A stretch of DNA of 20,870 nucleotides from CSBr16-57R1 sp041163265 (GCA_041163265.1 JBEARL010000017.1:1-20870), one strand, 5' to 3'. Shown: positions 11,500 through 19,504, counted from the first letter of the stretch. Program-made: numbers and translations. The notes: generated by a model from the sequence alone, not told the origin.

Positions 11500-11526
11500 C
11501 GGGCCGTCACCGACCCGGAGCCGACG

Positions 11527-14097
11527 TTGACCGTCACCGCGAACCTGACCCAGCGCGAGGCGGAGGCCCGCGCGGCCCTGCTCGCCGTGCCACGGACGGT
11601 CGTCGCGCTCGACCTCTCGGACGGCGACCGCGACGTCCGGACCTTCCGGGCCCGCGTCGAGCTGCACCTCGTGGTCCGCGCCGCGGGGGACGCGTTCGTC
11701 GACCACCTCGCCGCCGAGGTCCACGCCGCGACGCTCGACGGGCGGCCGCTGCCCGGGGACGCGATCGCGCCGACGCGCATCCTCCTCCAGGGCCTCACGC
11801 CCGGCGACCACGTCCTCGCCGTCGAGGCCACCATGTCCTACACGCGCGACGGCCGCGGGCTCCACCGCTTCGTCGACCCGACCGACGGCGTGGTCTACCT
11901 CCACAGCCAGCTCGAGCCGTTCCACGCCCACCAGGTCTTCCCCTGCCTCGACCAGCCCGACCTGAAGACCGCGTTCGAGCTGACCGTCGACGCGCCCGCG
12001 GGCTGGGTGGTCGTCTCGAACGAGGCGCCGACGGCCGCACCGGCGCCCGGCGACGCGGGTCGCTGGGAGTTCCCCCCGACACCGCCGATGAGCACCTACC
12101 TCGCCGCGGTGATCGCCGGCGGGTACTCCGGCCGCACGGCCGAGCACGTGCGCCCCGACGGCAGCGCCGTCCCGCTCGGCCTGTACGTGCGCCGCTCGCT
12201 CGAGCGGCACCTCGACGGCGACGAGCTGCTCGACCTGACCCGGGCCGGGCTGGACTGGTTCGAGGACGTGTTCGGGCGGTACCCGTACGCCAAGTACGAC
12301 CAGCTGCTGGTGCCGGAGTTCTCAGCCGGTGCCATGGAGAACCCCGGCGCCGTCACGTTCAGCGAGAACTACGTGTTCCGTTCGCGCGTGACCGACGCCC
12401 TGCGCGAGCGCCGGGCCGAGACGCTGCTGCACGAGATGGCCCACATGTGGTTCGGCGACCTCGTGACGATGCGGTGGTGGGACGACCTCTGGCTGAACGA
12501 GTCGTTCGCGACCTTCATGGCCGTGCTGTCCCAGACCGAGGCCACGCGGTGGACCGACGCATGGGTCACGTTCCTCGACGCCGAGAAGACGTGGGCCAAG
12601 TTCCAGGACCAGCTGCCCTCCACCCACCCGATCGCCGCGGACATGCCGGACGTCGAGTCGGTCCACCAGAACTTCGACGGCATCACGTACGCGAAGGGCG
12701 CCTCGGTCCTGCGGCAGCTCGTGGCCTGGGTCGGCCAGGACGCGTTCCTCGCCGGCTGCCGTGACTACTTCGAGCGCCACGCATGGGGGAACACGACCCT
12801 CGCGGACTTCCTCGGCGCGCTCGAGCGCGCCAGCGGGCGCGACCTCGGCCCCTGGGCCGACGAGTGGCTGCGGACCACCGGCGTCAACACCCTCGAGCCC
12901 GTCGTCGAGCTGGCCCCCGACGGGACCTACGCCCGCGTCGCGATCCGGCAGGCGGACCCCGCCCCCCTGTGGCGGACCGAGGGCCACGTCCCCGTGCTCC
13001 GGCGCCACCGCCTCGCGGTCGGGTGCTACGCCTGGCGCGACGGCGTGCTGCGCCGCGTCCACCGCGAGGAGCTCGACGTCGTCGGCGAGCTGACCGAGGT
13101 CCCCGCCCTGACCGGCCTGCCGGCCGCCGACCTGCTGCTCCTGAACGACGACGACCTGACCTTCGCCCGGACCGTGCTGGACCCCGCCTCGCTGGCGACG
13201 GCGACCGACCACCTCCGCGACGTCGAGCCGGCGCTCCCCCGGGCGCTGGTCTGGGCGACGGCGTGGGACATGGTGAGGGATGCCGAGCTCCCGGCGTCCG
13301 GCTTCGTGGAGCTCGTCGTCAACAACCTCGCGCACGACGAGCAGGTCGGCGTCGTGCAGCGCATCCTCGGCCGAGCGCAGGCCGCGGCCGAGCGGTACGC
13401 CGACCGCGAGCACGCGCCGGGCCTGCGCCGGATGCTGCGCGAACAGGCCCTGACGGCGCTCGAGCGGTGCGCGGCGGGCGGCGACCACCAGCTGGCCTGG
13501 TTCAAGCAGTGGTCGGCCCTCGTCGAGGACGGTGATGACCTCGCGGTCCTGCAGGCCTGCCTCGGCGACGCGGTGCCGTTCGAGGGCCTCGTCGTCGACA
13601 CCGACCTGCGGTGGCACGTCGTCGTCCAGCTGGCCCGTGTCGGCGCGGCCGGTGCCGACGAGATCGCTGCCGAGCGACGCCGCGACGACACCGACCTCGG
13701 CGAGCGGCAGGCCCTGACGGCCCTCGCGGTCCGTCCGACGCCCGAGGCGAAGGCCGAGGCCTGGGAGCGACTGCTCGAGGACGCCGACCTGTCGCACACG
13801 CTCGCGCGGCAGCTCTGGGGCGGGTTCGACCGGCTCGACCGGCCGGAGCTGCTGGCGCCGTACCGCGACCGCTACTTCGCCGTCCTCGACCGGGTCTGGG
13901 CCGAGCGGAGCCTCGACTTCGCGATCGAGTTCGCCGGGGCGACGTTCCCCCACTCGCAGGTCGAGGCGGGGCTGCTCGAGGCGACGGACGCGGCGCTGGC
14001 CAGGGCGGACCTGCCCCGACCGCTGCGACGCGTGCTGCTCGAGCAGCGCGACACGGTGGTGCGGACGCTGCGGTGCCGCGCCCGCGACGCGGCCTGA
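11527..14097 (+). CDS. pepN: Aminopeptidase N (M1 family)
   Basis: The 856-residue zinc aminopeptidase removes N-terminal residues from peptides in the cytosol. The substrate-binding exopeptidase motif GAMEN is at 268-272. The zinc site HEMAHMW starts at His302 with catalytic Glu303 and His306, followed by the second glutamate in WLNESFA. The YAKGASVLRQL block and the C-terminal ERAP1-like helical domain (about 520-850) are present, and the length is normal for actinobacterial PepN. The TTG start is supported by GGAG six bases upstream and by the conserved N-terminus NLTQREAEARA beginning at once; no ATG or GTG lies close by in frame. It ends one base before the convergent DUF3039 gene. Confidence 0.97.
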   Translation: MTVTANLTQREAEARAALLAVPRTVVALDLSDGDRDVRTFRARVELHLVVRAAGDAFVDHLAAEVHAATLDGRPLPGDAIAPTRILLQGLTPGDHVLAVEATMSYTRDGRGLHRFVDPTDGVVYLHSQLEPFHAHQVFPCLDQPDLKTAFELTVDAPAGWVVVSNEAPTAAPAPGDAGRWEFPPTPPMSTYLAAVIAGGYSGRTAEHVRPDGSAVPLGLYVRRSLERHLDGDELLDLTRAGLDWFEDVFGRYPYAKYDQLLVPEFSAGAMENPGAVTFSENYVFRSRVTDALRERRAETLLHEMAHMWFGDLVTMRWWDDLWLNESFATFMAVLSQTEATRWTDAWVTFLDAEKTWAKFQDQLPSTHPIAADMPDVESVHQNFDGITYAKGASVLRQLVAWVGQDAFLAGCRDYFERHAWGNTTLADFLGALERASGRDLGPWADEWLRTTGVNTLEPVVELAPDGTYARVAIRQADPAPLWRTEGHVPVLRRHRLAVGCYAWRDGVLRRVHREELDVVGELTEVPALTGLPAADLLLLNDDDLTFARTVLDPASLATATDHLRDVEPALPRALVWATAWDMVRDAELPASGFVELVVNNLAHDEQVGVVQRILGRAQAAAERYADREHAPGLRRMLREQALTALERCAAGGDHQLAWFKQWSALVEDGDDLAVLQACLGDAVPFEGLVVDTDLRWHVVVQLARVGAAGADEIAAERRRDDTDLGERQALTALAVRPTPEAKAEAWERLLEDADLSHTLARQLWGGFDRLDRPELLAPYRDRYFAVLDRVWAERSLDFAIEFAGATFPHSQVEAGLLEATDAALARADLPRPLRRVLLEQRDTVVRTLRCRARDAA

Positions 14098-14098
14098 C

Positions 14099-14368
14099 TC
14101 AGCCGAGGTCCCTGGTCAACCGGTCGGCCGCGATCTCGGCGCAGGTCGGGCACATCGGGAACCGCGACGGATCGGCGTCGGGGCGCCACCGCTTGCCGCA
14201 GAGCGCCGTCACCGGGCGTCCGGTCCGGCGGTACCGCTCGAGGTCGCGCCGCGCGACGTAGTGCGTGAAGCGGTCGTGGTCGCCGTCGTCGGTCGACCGC
14301 TCCTCGTCGACCTCGGGTCGAAGGTCGGGCAGCACGGGTGCCGTGGTGGGGCCGGAGGCGGAGCGCAT
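14099..14368 (-). CDS. DUF3039 family protein
   Basis: The 89-residue protein belongs to an actinobacterial family of unknown function. The conserved core is RFTHYVARRD, then GRPVTALCGKRW, then FPMCPTCAEI. One His and three Cys (in LCGK and CPTC) form a plausible small zinc site, which is inference. The N-terminal 30 residues are acidic and probably disordered. The ATG at 14368 comes six bases after a TAGCGT box, suggesting a leaderless transcript. The stop codon is separated by a single base from that of pepN. Confidence 0.9.
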   Translation of the reverse strand: MRSASGPTTAPVLPDLRPEVDEERSTDDGDHDRFTHYVARRDLERYRRTGRPVTALCGKRWRPDADPSRFPMCPTCAEIAADRLTRDLG

Positions 14369-14374
14369 CCCTCG

Positions 14375-14380
14375 ACGCTA
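14375..14380 (-). promoter_or_regulatory. Leaderless promoter -10 box for the DUF3039 gene
   Basis: TAGCGT followed by six bases and then the ATG. The hexamer and spacing are the same as at nucS. Confidence 0.55.
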
Positions 14381-14390
14381 CCGCCCGCGC

Positions 14391-15362
14391 TCAGACGCGG
14401 CGCCGGTCCCGGACGGGGTGCCGCCACTCGCGGTCCACGAGATCGTCGAGCGTGCGGGGGATGCCGACCGTCACGTCGGGGACCTCGGGCCGCAGGCCGA
14501 GCTCGTCCCAGAGCAGATCGGGATCGACCCAGAGCGGCATGTTCCAGGCCCGGACCGTGTCCGGCGTGAAGATGTCGGGCGTGCGCAGCCGCGACCGCAC
14601 GGTGCGCATCAGCGCCGTGCCCGCGATCGCCAGCGGCGCCGGCAGCCGGATGACGACGAGCCCCGGCAGGTGGTGCTGCAGGACGCCGAGGAACCGGCTC
14701 CAGTCCGCCGGGTCGCGGTCGCCGATCCCGCACGCGCCCTCCCAGGCGCCGCGGGCCGCCGCGATCAGGACCCGCGCCGCGTCGTGGACGTGCAGGTGCG
14801 AGAACGGGTGGTCGGCGCGTCCCGGCAGCAGCAGGACGCCGCGGCGCACGTTCGCGAAGAGCTGGTCGCCGGCGCCGTAGACGTGGGGCAGACGGATCGA
14901 CGCGACGGAGAGGTCACCGCGCGCCGCGAGCTCCTGCTCCATGCGCAGCTTCACCCGGCCGTAGTCGATCGCCGGGTCCGGCGGTGTGTCCGCGACGATC
15001 GCGTCCTCGGACGGCCCGTGGACCAGCAGCGACGAGCCGAAGACGAACCGCCGCACCCCCGCCGCGGCCGCCGCTGCCGCGAGCGCGCGGGTCCCGTGGA
15101 CGAACGTCGACTCGAGCCGGCGAGCGGGCTCGAAGGTGGCCCGGCCTCCGAGGTGGATGATCGCGTCGCAGCCCGCGACGGCGCGCGGCAGCGTCTCGGG
15201 GACCGTGAGATCGCCGTGGACGACCTCGGCGTCGACGTCCGCGAGCAGGCCGGCGCGCGTGGGTCGGCGGACCATCAGGCGGGGTCGGGCCCCATCCGCC
15301 GCCAGCTGCCGCGCGACCTCACGGCCGATGAAGCCGGTGGCGCCGGTGACGAGGATGCGCAC
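14391..15362 (-). CDS. NAD(P)-dependent epimerase/dehydratase family protein (extended SDR)
   Basis: The 323-residue extended short-chain dehydrogenase has its Rossmann nucleotide motif TGATGFIG at residues 6-13. The HLGG segment is like the atypical or 3-beta-HSD/flavonoid-reductase branch, and FGSS provides the Ser. The catalytic pair is Tyr134/Lys138 in DYGRVK. RLPHVYGAGD and HLHVHDAARVL match the substrate half of sugar epimerases and 3-beta-hydroxysteroid dehydrogenase-like proteins. The GTG start at 15362 has a GGGGGA ribosome-binding site, and upstream sequence in the same frame runs into the tRNA. The substrate is unknown. It lies 115 bp downstream of tRNA-Leu. Confidence 0.88.
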   Translation of the reverse strand: MRILVTGATGFIGREVARQLAADGARPRLMVRRPTRAGLLADVDAEVVHGDLTVPETLPRAVAGCDAIIHLGGRATFEPARRLESTFVHGTRALAAAAAAAGVRRFVFGSSLLVHGPSEDAIVADTPPDPAIDYGRVKLRMEQELAARGDLSVASIRLPHVYGAGDQLFANVRRGVLLLPGRADHPFSHLHVHDAARVLIAAARGAWEGACGIGDRDPADWSRFLGVLQHHLPGLVVIRLPAPLAIAGTALMRTVRSRLRTPDIFTPDTVRAWNMPLWVDPDLLWDELGLRPEVPDVTVGIPRTLDDLVDREWRHPVRDRRRV

Positions 15363-15435
15363 GTCGTCCCCCGGTGGTCGGACCGGATCCGAAGCCCGAG
15401 GAGGCGGGTGCAGCGCCGGCGAGGCGGGGCGGAGC

Positions 15436-15475
15436 GGGGCGGAGGTCCCCCGGATCACGGTCGGAGGACCGCCCC
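15436..15475 (-). terminator. GC-rich hairpin just downstream of tRNA-Leu
   Basis: A 7-bp perfect inverted repeat, GGGGCGG (15436-15442) and CCGCCCC (15469-15475), begins three bases past the tRNA 3' end. The inner 26 bases allow only partial further pairing. There is no U-tract, so it could be a terminator of the kind common in high-GC genomes or merely a processing structure. Confidence 0.3.
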
Positions 15476-15477
15476 AG

Positions 15478-15561
15478 TGCGCGAGGGGGGACTTGAACCC
15501 CCAAGGAGTTTCCTCCACACGGCCCTCAACCGTGCGCGTCTGCCTGTTCCGCCACTCGCGC
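15478..15561 (-). tRNA. tRNA-Leu (anticodon GAG)
   Basis: An 84-nt cloverleaf with a long variable arm. The acceptor stem pairs GCGCGAG with CTCGCGC, with discriminator A. The D-arm is in the TGGCGGAACAGGCAGA style of leucine tRNAs. The anticodon stem CACGG/CCGTG encloses loop TTGAGGG, giving anticodon GAG (bases 15525-15527). The variable arm has AGGA/TCCT pairing, and the T-arm is GGGGG-TTCAAGT-CCCCC. CCA is not encoded. The tRNA lies downstream of secG with the lipoprotein gene between them. E. coli has tRNA-Leu(GAG), leuU, next to secG as well, so the position is conserved. Confidence 0.96.
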
Positions 15562-15566
15562 GTGGA

Positions 15567-15585
15567 CCCGCGGCCGGACCGCGGG
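15567..15585 (-). repeat. Perfect inverted repeat in the tRNA-Leu leader
   Basis: CCCGCGG and its exact complement CCGCGGG are separated by five bases, ending six bases before the tRNA 5' end. If the TAGGCT at 15592-15597 is the -10 box, transcription would begin at the first base of this hairpin. It has no U-tract in either direction. Confidence 0.45.
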
Positions 15586-15591
15586 CGGCAC

Positions 15592-15597
15592 AGCCTA
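15592..15597 (-). promoter_or_regulatory. Putative -10 box for tRNA-Leu
   Basis: TAGGCT on the minus strand, about 30 bases upstream of the mature tRNA 5' end; identical to the ychF -10 box. A -35 element is not evident. Confidence 0.4.
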
Positions 15598-15636
15598 CCG
15601 CCGCGCCTCGCCCGCTCGGCTGCCGTCCCCGGCGAC

Positions 15637-17376
15637 TCAGCCCAGACCGACCCGCTCGGGCCACCACCGACCGGTCGGATCGAGGGCGAAGCCCCGGACC
15701 GACGGCGCGACGACGAGGTCCTGCTGCAGCCAGAACAGCGGGAGGACGACGGCCTCGTCGGTGAGGCGCGCGTCGAGGGCCGCGGCGGCGGCGGGGTCCG
15801 GCCCCGCCCGGAGGCGGTCGAGGAGTGCGTCGCTCGCACCGTCCCCCCACCCGGTCCCGGCCTCGGACCGCCGCGCCGACGATCGAAGGGCGGGATCGAG
15901 CAGGCTGGAGACCGCGGCCCAGCCCCCGAGCGTCGCGCGGAGGGCCGGTCGGAACAGCGGCGCCTCGCCCGCCTCGACCGCCGCCGTGAAGCCCGCGAGG
16001 TCGAGGGCCCGCAGCGAGACGCGGACGTCGAGGGTCGCCTCGAGCTGCTCGGCGATGACCTCGGCCACGGCCGCGTGGTCCGAGCGGCGCGGGTAGGTGA
16101 GCGTCAGCGGCACCGGCAGGACGGCACCCGTGTCCGCGGACCACGCGGCGAACAGTTCGGCCGCGAGCACGGCGTCGACGTCGCAGTGCGCGCAGGGCGG
16201 GGTCGCCGCTGCCCCGGCCGGCGTGCCGACGAGCCGGTCCGGGAGGAGCCGGCTCGCGGGCAGCGCCGACGGCCCCACCGCCGCGGCGACGGCGCGGCGG
16301 TCGACCGCCGCCGCGATCGCCCGCCGCAGCCGCACGTCGTCGAACGGTGCGGCCGTCACGTCGAAGGCGTAGGCGTACACCGCCGCGGTCGCTCCGCCGT
16401 GCAGCCCGGTCGTCGGCCCCGGCGGCGTCGGGACCGCGCGACCGAGGGCGGCGAGGGCGTCGTCCCGGTGCGCCGGTCCGATGCGGGCGATCTGCAGCCG
16501 TCCGGCCGCCAGGTCGGTCCAGCGCTGCTCGCCGTCGACGTCCTCCGGTGTGAACTGCAGGAGCAGCTCGTCGACGCGCGGCGCCCGGTGGTGGTCCCGG
16601 ACCGCGACCAGACGGAGGAACCCGTCGGTCCCGCGCGGCTCGAGCAGGCGGAACGGACCGTTGCCGATCGGGAGGCCGGCGAAGTCCGGGTCCTCGTCGG
16701 CGCCCGGTGGGATCGGTGCCAGCGCCACGTCGGTGAGGGCGTGCAGCAGCCGCGGGTCGGGCGCCTCGAGACGCAGGACCAGTTCCCACGTGCCCGCGAC
16801 CTCGACGCCGCCGGCGGCGAGGACGTCCTGCGGCCCGCCGCGGACCCGGCTGCCGTCCTCGGCCACGGCCACGGCGCCCCGCAGCCCCTCGAGCAGGCCC
16901 TCCCGGCCGTACGGGGGCCGCTCCGGATCGAGGGCCGCGAGCAGCGCGTCCGCGTGGTCCTGCGCCGTCACGGGTCGCCCGTCGTGGAACGTCGCGCGAC
17001 GCAGCGTGAACCGGTACTCGGTCCCGTCCGCCGACCGCCGCCACGACGCCGCCCCCGCCGGCACGACGCCGCCGGACGGCCCGACGTCGACCAGGCCCTC
17101 GAACAGCGCCCGCGCGACCAGCTCACCGGCGTCGTCGAGCACGAGGCGGGGGTCGATGGAGACCGGTTCGGCGCCGAGCCCGACCCGCAGCGTCCCGCCG
17201 ATGGCGTCCGACCCGTCGGCGACGCCGCTCACCGCCGCCGGCGCGGACGCGGCGGCGTCGGACGCCACCGGCTCCGGGGGGGCGCAGCCGACGACCAGAG
17301 CCCCGAGGACGGCGGTGAGGACGGCGGAGCGTCCTGGAGCCGCCGGGCGCGTCGTCCCCGTGCGGCGGCGGGTCAC
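15637..17376 (-). CDS. Lipoprotein ABC-transporter substrate-binding protein, family 5 (peptide/oligopeptide type)
   Basis: The 579-residue secreted lipoprotein has an arginine-rich N-region, a hydrophobic segment (about 18-30) and a lipobox ending VVGC with Cys31 as the lipidation site. A low-complexity Ala/Ser linker follows to about residue 58. The mature part shows the DppA/OppA-type order: GGTLRVGLGAEPVSIDPRL, LFEGLVD, a WRRSADGTEYRFTLRR block with ATFHDGRPVTAQD, IGNGPFRLLEP and DDVRLRRAIAAAVDRRAV. It should bind peptides or another ligand at the outer membrane face, but no permease or ATPase gene is nearby. The GTG start lies one base after the secG stop, so it is probably co-transcribed with secG. 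The ligand cannot be predicted. Confidence 0.9.
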   Translation of the reverse strand: MTRRRTGTTRPAAPGRSAVLTAVLGALVVGCAPPEPVASDAAASAPAAVSGVADGSDAIGGTLRVGLGAEPVSIDPRLVLDDAGELVARALFEGLVDVGPSGGVVPAGAASWRRSADGTEYRFTLRRATFHDGRPVTAQDHADALLAALDPERPPYGREGLLEGLRGAVAVAEDGSRVRGGPQDVLAAGGVEVAGTWELVLRLEAPDPRLLHALTDVALAPIPPGADEDPDFAGLPIGNGPFRLLEPRGTDGFLRLVAVRDHHRAPRVDELLLQFTPEDVDGEQRWTDLAAGRLQIARIGPAHRDDALAALGRAVPTPPGPTTGLHGGATAAVYAYAFDVTAAPFDDVRLRRAIAAAVDRRAVAAAVGPSALPASRLLPDRLVGTPAGAAATPPCAHCDVDAVLAAELFAAWSADTGAVLPVPLTLTYPRRSDHAAVAEVIAEQLEATLDVRVSLRALDLAGFTAAVEAGEAPLFRPALRATLGGWAAVSSLLDPALRSSARRSEAGTGWGDGASDALLDRLRAGPDPAAAAALDARLTDEAVVLPLFWLQQDLVVAPSVRGFALDPTGRWWPERVGLG

Positions 17377-17377
17377 G

Positions 17378-17605
17378 TCAGCCGATGACCAGCAGGGTGA
17401 TCGACGTCGTCGCGAAGAGGACGACGGCCCCGACGGTGATCCGGTTGAGGTTCCGCTCGGCCACGGCCGAGCCCTGCACCGCGCCGCTGACCCCGCCGCC
17501 GAACATGTCCGAGATACCCCCGCCCTGGCCCCGGTGCAGCAGGATCAGGCCGATCAGGACGAGGCAGAGCAGCAGGTGGACGGCGGTCACGACGGCGACG
17601 AGCAC
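17378..17605 (-). CDS. secG: Preprotein translocase subunit SecG
   Basis: The 75-residue membrane protein is a subunit of the SecYEG translocon. Two hydrophobic segments (about 3-24 and 55-74) flank the cytosolic loop HRGQGGGISDMFGGG, the SecG signature, followed by the NLNRIT segment. GTG is the start, with GGAGG five bases upstream. It follows the M56 gene by 33 bp and precedes the lipoprotein gene by one base. In many bacteria secG directly follows tpiA; here the BlaI/M56 pair lies between them. Confidence 0.94.
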   Translation of the reverse strand: MLVAVVTAVHLLLCLVLIGLILLHRGQGGGISDMFGGGVSGAVQGSAVAERNLNRITVGAVVLFATTSITLLVIG

Positions 17606-17638
17606 GGTGGCCTCCGGGGACGGGCGCGAGGGCGGAGC

Positions 17639-19018
17639 CTACGGCCTCGTGGTCGGCGCCGCCCCGTCGAGGCGGGACAGCCAGTAGAGGCTGACCCGGT
17701 CGCCGGGGTCCGCGGTCAGCACCGGGACCGCCTGCCACCGGACGGTGGGCGCGGCGACCAGCTGGATCGGGTCGGGCCGCAGCGTCAGCGTCGGGGCGCG
17801 CACGACGCCCCGGCACAGCGCCGGGTCCGCGGCGCAGGTCGCCGCGACCCCGACGCGGTCCAGCGCCAGCAGGTCCCCGCGGACCGCGACCACGGGACTG
17901 CGGGTCGGGGAGGTCCCCGCACCGACGGCGCGTCGGTAGACGTCGAAGGCCCGGCCCTCGACCGCGGCCGGGGCCGGCGCAGCGGCCGCCGCCTCGCCGA
18001 GGAGGACCGCGACGGCCTCGCGGCGGTCGTCCTCGCCGCGCAGCGCCGCCGGCAGCAGCACGGCCGCGAGCACCGCGATGAGGCTCGTGGCCGCCGCGAG
18101 CAGCACCTCGTGACGGTGGCGACGGGAGGTCGGCGGCGCGGTCTCGACGAGGAGCCGGACGCGGTCGACGACGCCGCCGGGCTCGACGAGCGCCGCGCAG
18201 CCCGCCGGGGCGCGCCGCACGGGACCGGCCAGGTCGAGGGCTCGGAGCAGCCCGCTCGCGAGCGCTGCGGGCCGCCCGGTGACCTCGACGGCGCGCTGGT
18301 CCGCCGCGGCCTCCCGCTCGCGGCGCAGCCGCCGCATCGCGCCGGCGGCGCCAGGGAGGAAGCAGACGACGTCACCGACCGCGGCCGCCAGCCACGCCAC
18401 GAGGTTGTCCCGACGGGCCAGGTGCGACAGCTCGTGCGCGAGGACGCCCTCCAGCTCGCCCTCGTCGAGCACCTCGAGGAGCCGACCGTCGAGGACGAGC
18501 ACCGGGTCGCGGACGCCGAGCAGCGCCGCACCGCCCGGGACGACCGGCGCGACGAGGGTCTGCGGCGGAACGACGTCGAGCGCGCGCGCCAGCCGCGAGA
18601 CGACGGCGGCGGTCCGCGGCTCGACGGGCGTCGCGGTGGCGGTCAGCAGTCCGCGCCGCCGCCGGGCACGCAGGCCGCGCCGGACCAGCAGCGACATGGC
18701 GGCCAGCGGCCAGAGGAGCAGGAGCCAGGGCACGGCCCGAGGGGCGAAGCCGAGGTAGCGGTCCTCGAGCGGGATCGCCAGCGTCCCCGCGCCGGCGGTC
18801 GGCTGCAGCAGCGTCGGCAGCGCGGGGTCGCCGCTCGAGAGGAGCGCGACGGCGGCCGTGACCACGAACGGCGAGACCGCCGCGAGCACGCGCGCCCGCG
18901 GCGACCGCAGTCCGACGAGGTCGAGCGCCCGGACGAGCAGCAGCGCGACGCCGAGGGCGACGGCCAACCGCAGCAGCAGCGAGCCGAGCGGTAGCGCGAG
19001 CAGCAGACCCTGCCCCAC
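17639..19018 (-). CDS. M56 family (BlaR1-like) membrane zinc metallopeptidase
   Basis: The 459-residue product has about three N-terminal transmembrane segments (near residues 5-33, 45-62 and 95-115). A cytosolic zinc protease domain follows, with VLAHELSHLARRDN (His195, Glu196, His199) and the second motif EREAAAD (Glu236 as likely ligand). Another transmembrane segment lies at about 312-332, and a C-terminal region of about 125 residues is probably outside the cell. In BlaR1/MecR1 a penicillin-binding sensor occupies that end; here no such domain is seen, so the signal is unknown. The GTG start at 19018 is five bases after the blaI stop. Such proteases typically inactivate the neighbouring BlaI-type repressor, which is known for the family and inferred here. 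Confidence 0.88.
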   Translation of the reverse strand: MGQGLLLALPLGSLLLRLAVALGVALLLVRALDLVGLRSPRARVLAAVSPFVVTAAVALLSSGDPALPTLLQPTAGAGTLAIPLEDRYLGFAPRAVPWLLLLWPLAAMSLLVRRGLRARRRRGLLTATATPVEPRTAAVVSRLARALDVVPPQTLVAPVVPGGAALLGVRDPVLVLDGRLLEVLDEGELEGVLAHELSHLARRDNLVAWLAAAVGDVVCFLPGAAGAMRRLRREREAAADQRAVEVTGRPAALASGLLRALDLAGPVRRAPAGCAALVEPGGVVDRVRLLVETAPPTSRRHRHEVLLAAATSLIAVLAAVLLPAALRGEDDRREAVAVLLGEAAAAAPAPAAVEGRAFDVYRRAVGAGTSPTRSPVVAVRGDLLALDRVGVAATCAADPALCRGVVRAPTLTLRPDPIQLVAAPTVRWQAVPVLTADPGDRVSLYWLSRLDGAAPTTRP

Positions 19019-19023
19019 GGGCC

Positions 19024-19425
19024 TCAGTCCTCGTCGGCCCTGCGCCGGGCGACCGCCCGCCGCAGCTCGTCGAGGGTGACGTCGTCGACGTCGCCGACGA
19101 CCTCGGCCAGGTAGGCCGCCGCCGGCTCGGGGTACCGCTCGAGGAGCCACGACAGCACGTCGCGGGTCGCGGTCCGGGCGTACTCGTCGCGCGCGACGGC
19201 CGGGCGGTAGCGGTGCGCGAGGTCGGCCGTGTCCCGGACGAGCAGCCCCTTCCGGGCCAGCCGGGCCATCGTGGTCATCACCGTCGTATAAGCGATGCTG
19301 CGGTCCGCGCTGAGCCGCTCGTGCACGTCGCGGACGGTCGCGTCGCCGAGGTCCCAGGCGGCGTCCATCACGTCCTGCTCGAGCGGCCCGAGCAGGGCCT
19401 CGAGCGCATCCCGTCGGCGACCCAT
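19024..19425 (-). CDS. blaI: BlaI/MecI/CopY-family transcriptional repressor
   Basis: The 133-residue winged-helix repressor starts with LGPLEQDVMDAAWDLGDATVRDV, like the family's helix 1-2 (LGxLE-xVMxxxW). The recognition helix region is IAYTTVMTTMARLARKGLL, a near-exact family signature, and the C-terminal half is the helical dimerisation part. The ATG at 19425 is chosen because conserved sequence starts there; an upstream in-frame start at 19515 would add 30 low-complexity residues. It pairs with the M56 protease gene five bases downstream. I find no clear TACA/TGTA-type operator in the 154-bp upstream gap. Its targets may include itself and the following secG, which is inference. Confidence 0.92.
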   Translation of the reverse strand: MGRRRDALEALLGPLEQDVMDAAWDLGDATVRDVHERLSADRSIAYTTVMTTMARLARKGLLVRDTADLAHRYRPAVARDEYARTATRDVLSWLLERYPEPAAAYLAEVVGDVDDVTLDELRRAVARRRADED

Positions 19426-19504
19426 GCGACCGTCCCGTCCCGGCCGGATCCCGGCCCCGGACGACCCGGAGCCGCCGGGCGCCGGCCCGGCGCGGCCTCG
19501 CCCG

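Noticed and set aside
12322..13953. 543-codon minus-strand open frame opposite pepN
   Set aside because: pepN is intact with all M1 motifs, and the opposite frame has no family signature.
15363..15839. N-terminal extension of the epimerase gene to 15839
   Set aside because: The extension would read through the tRNA-Leu gene, and the Rossmann motif expected at the N-terminus starts right after the GTG at 15362.
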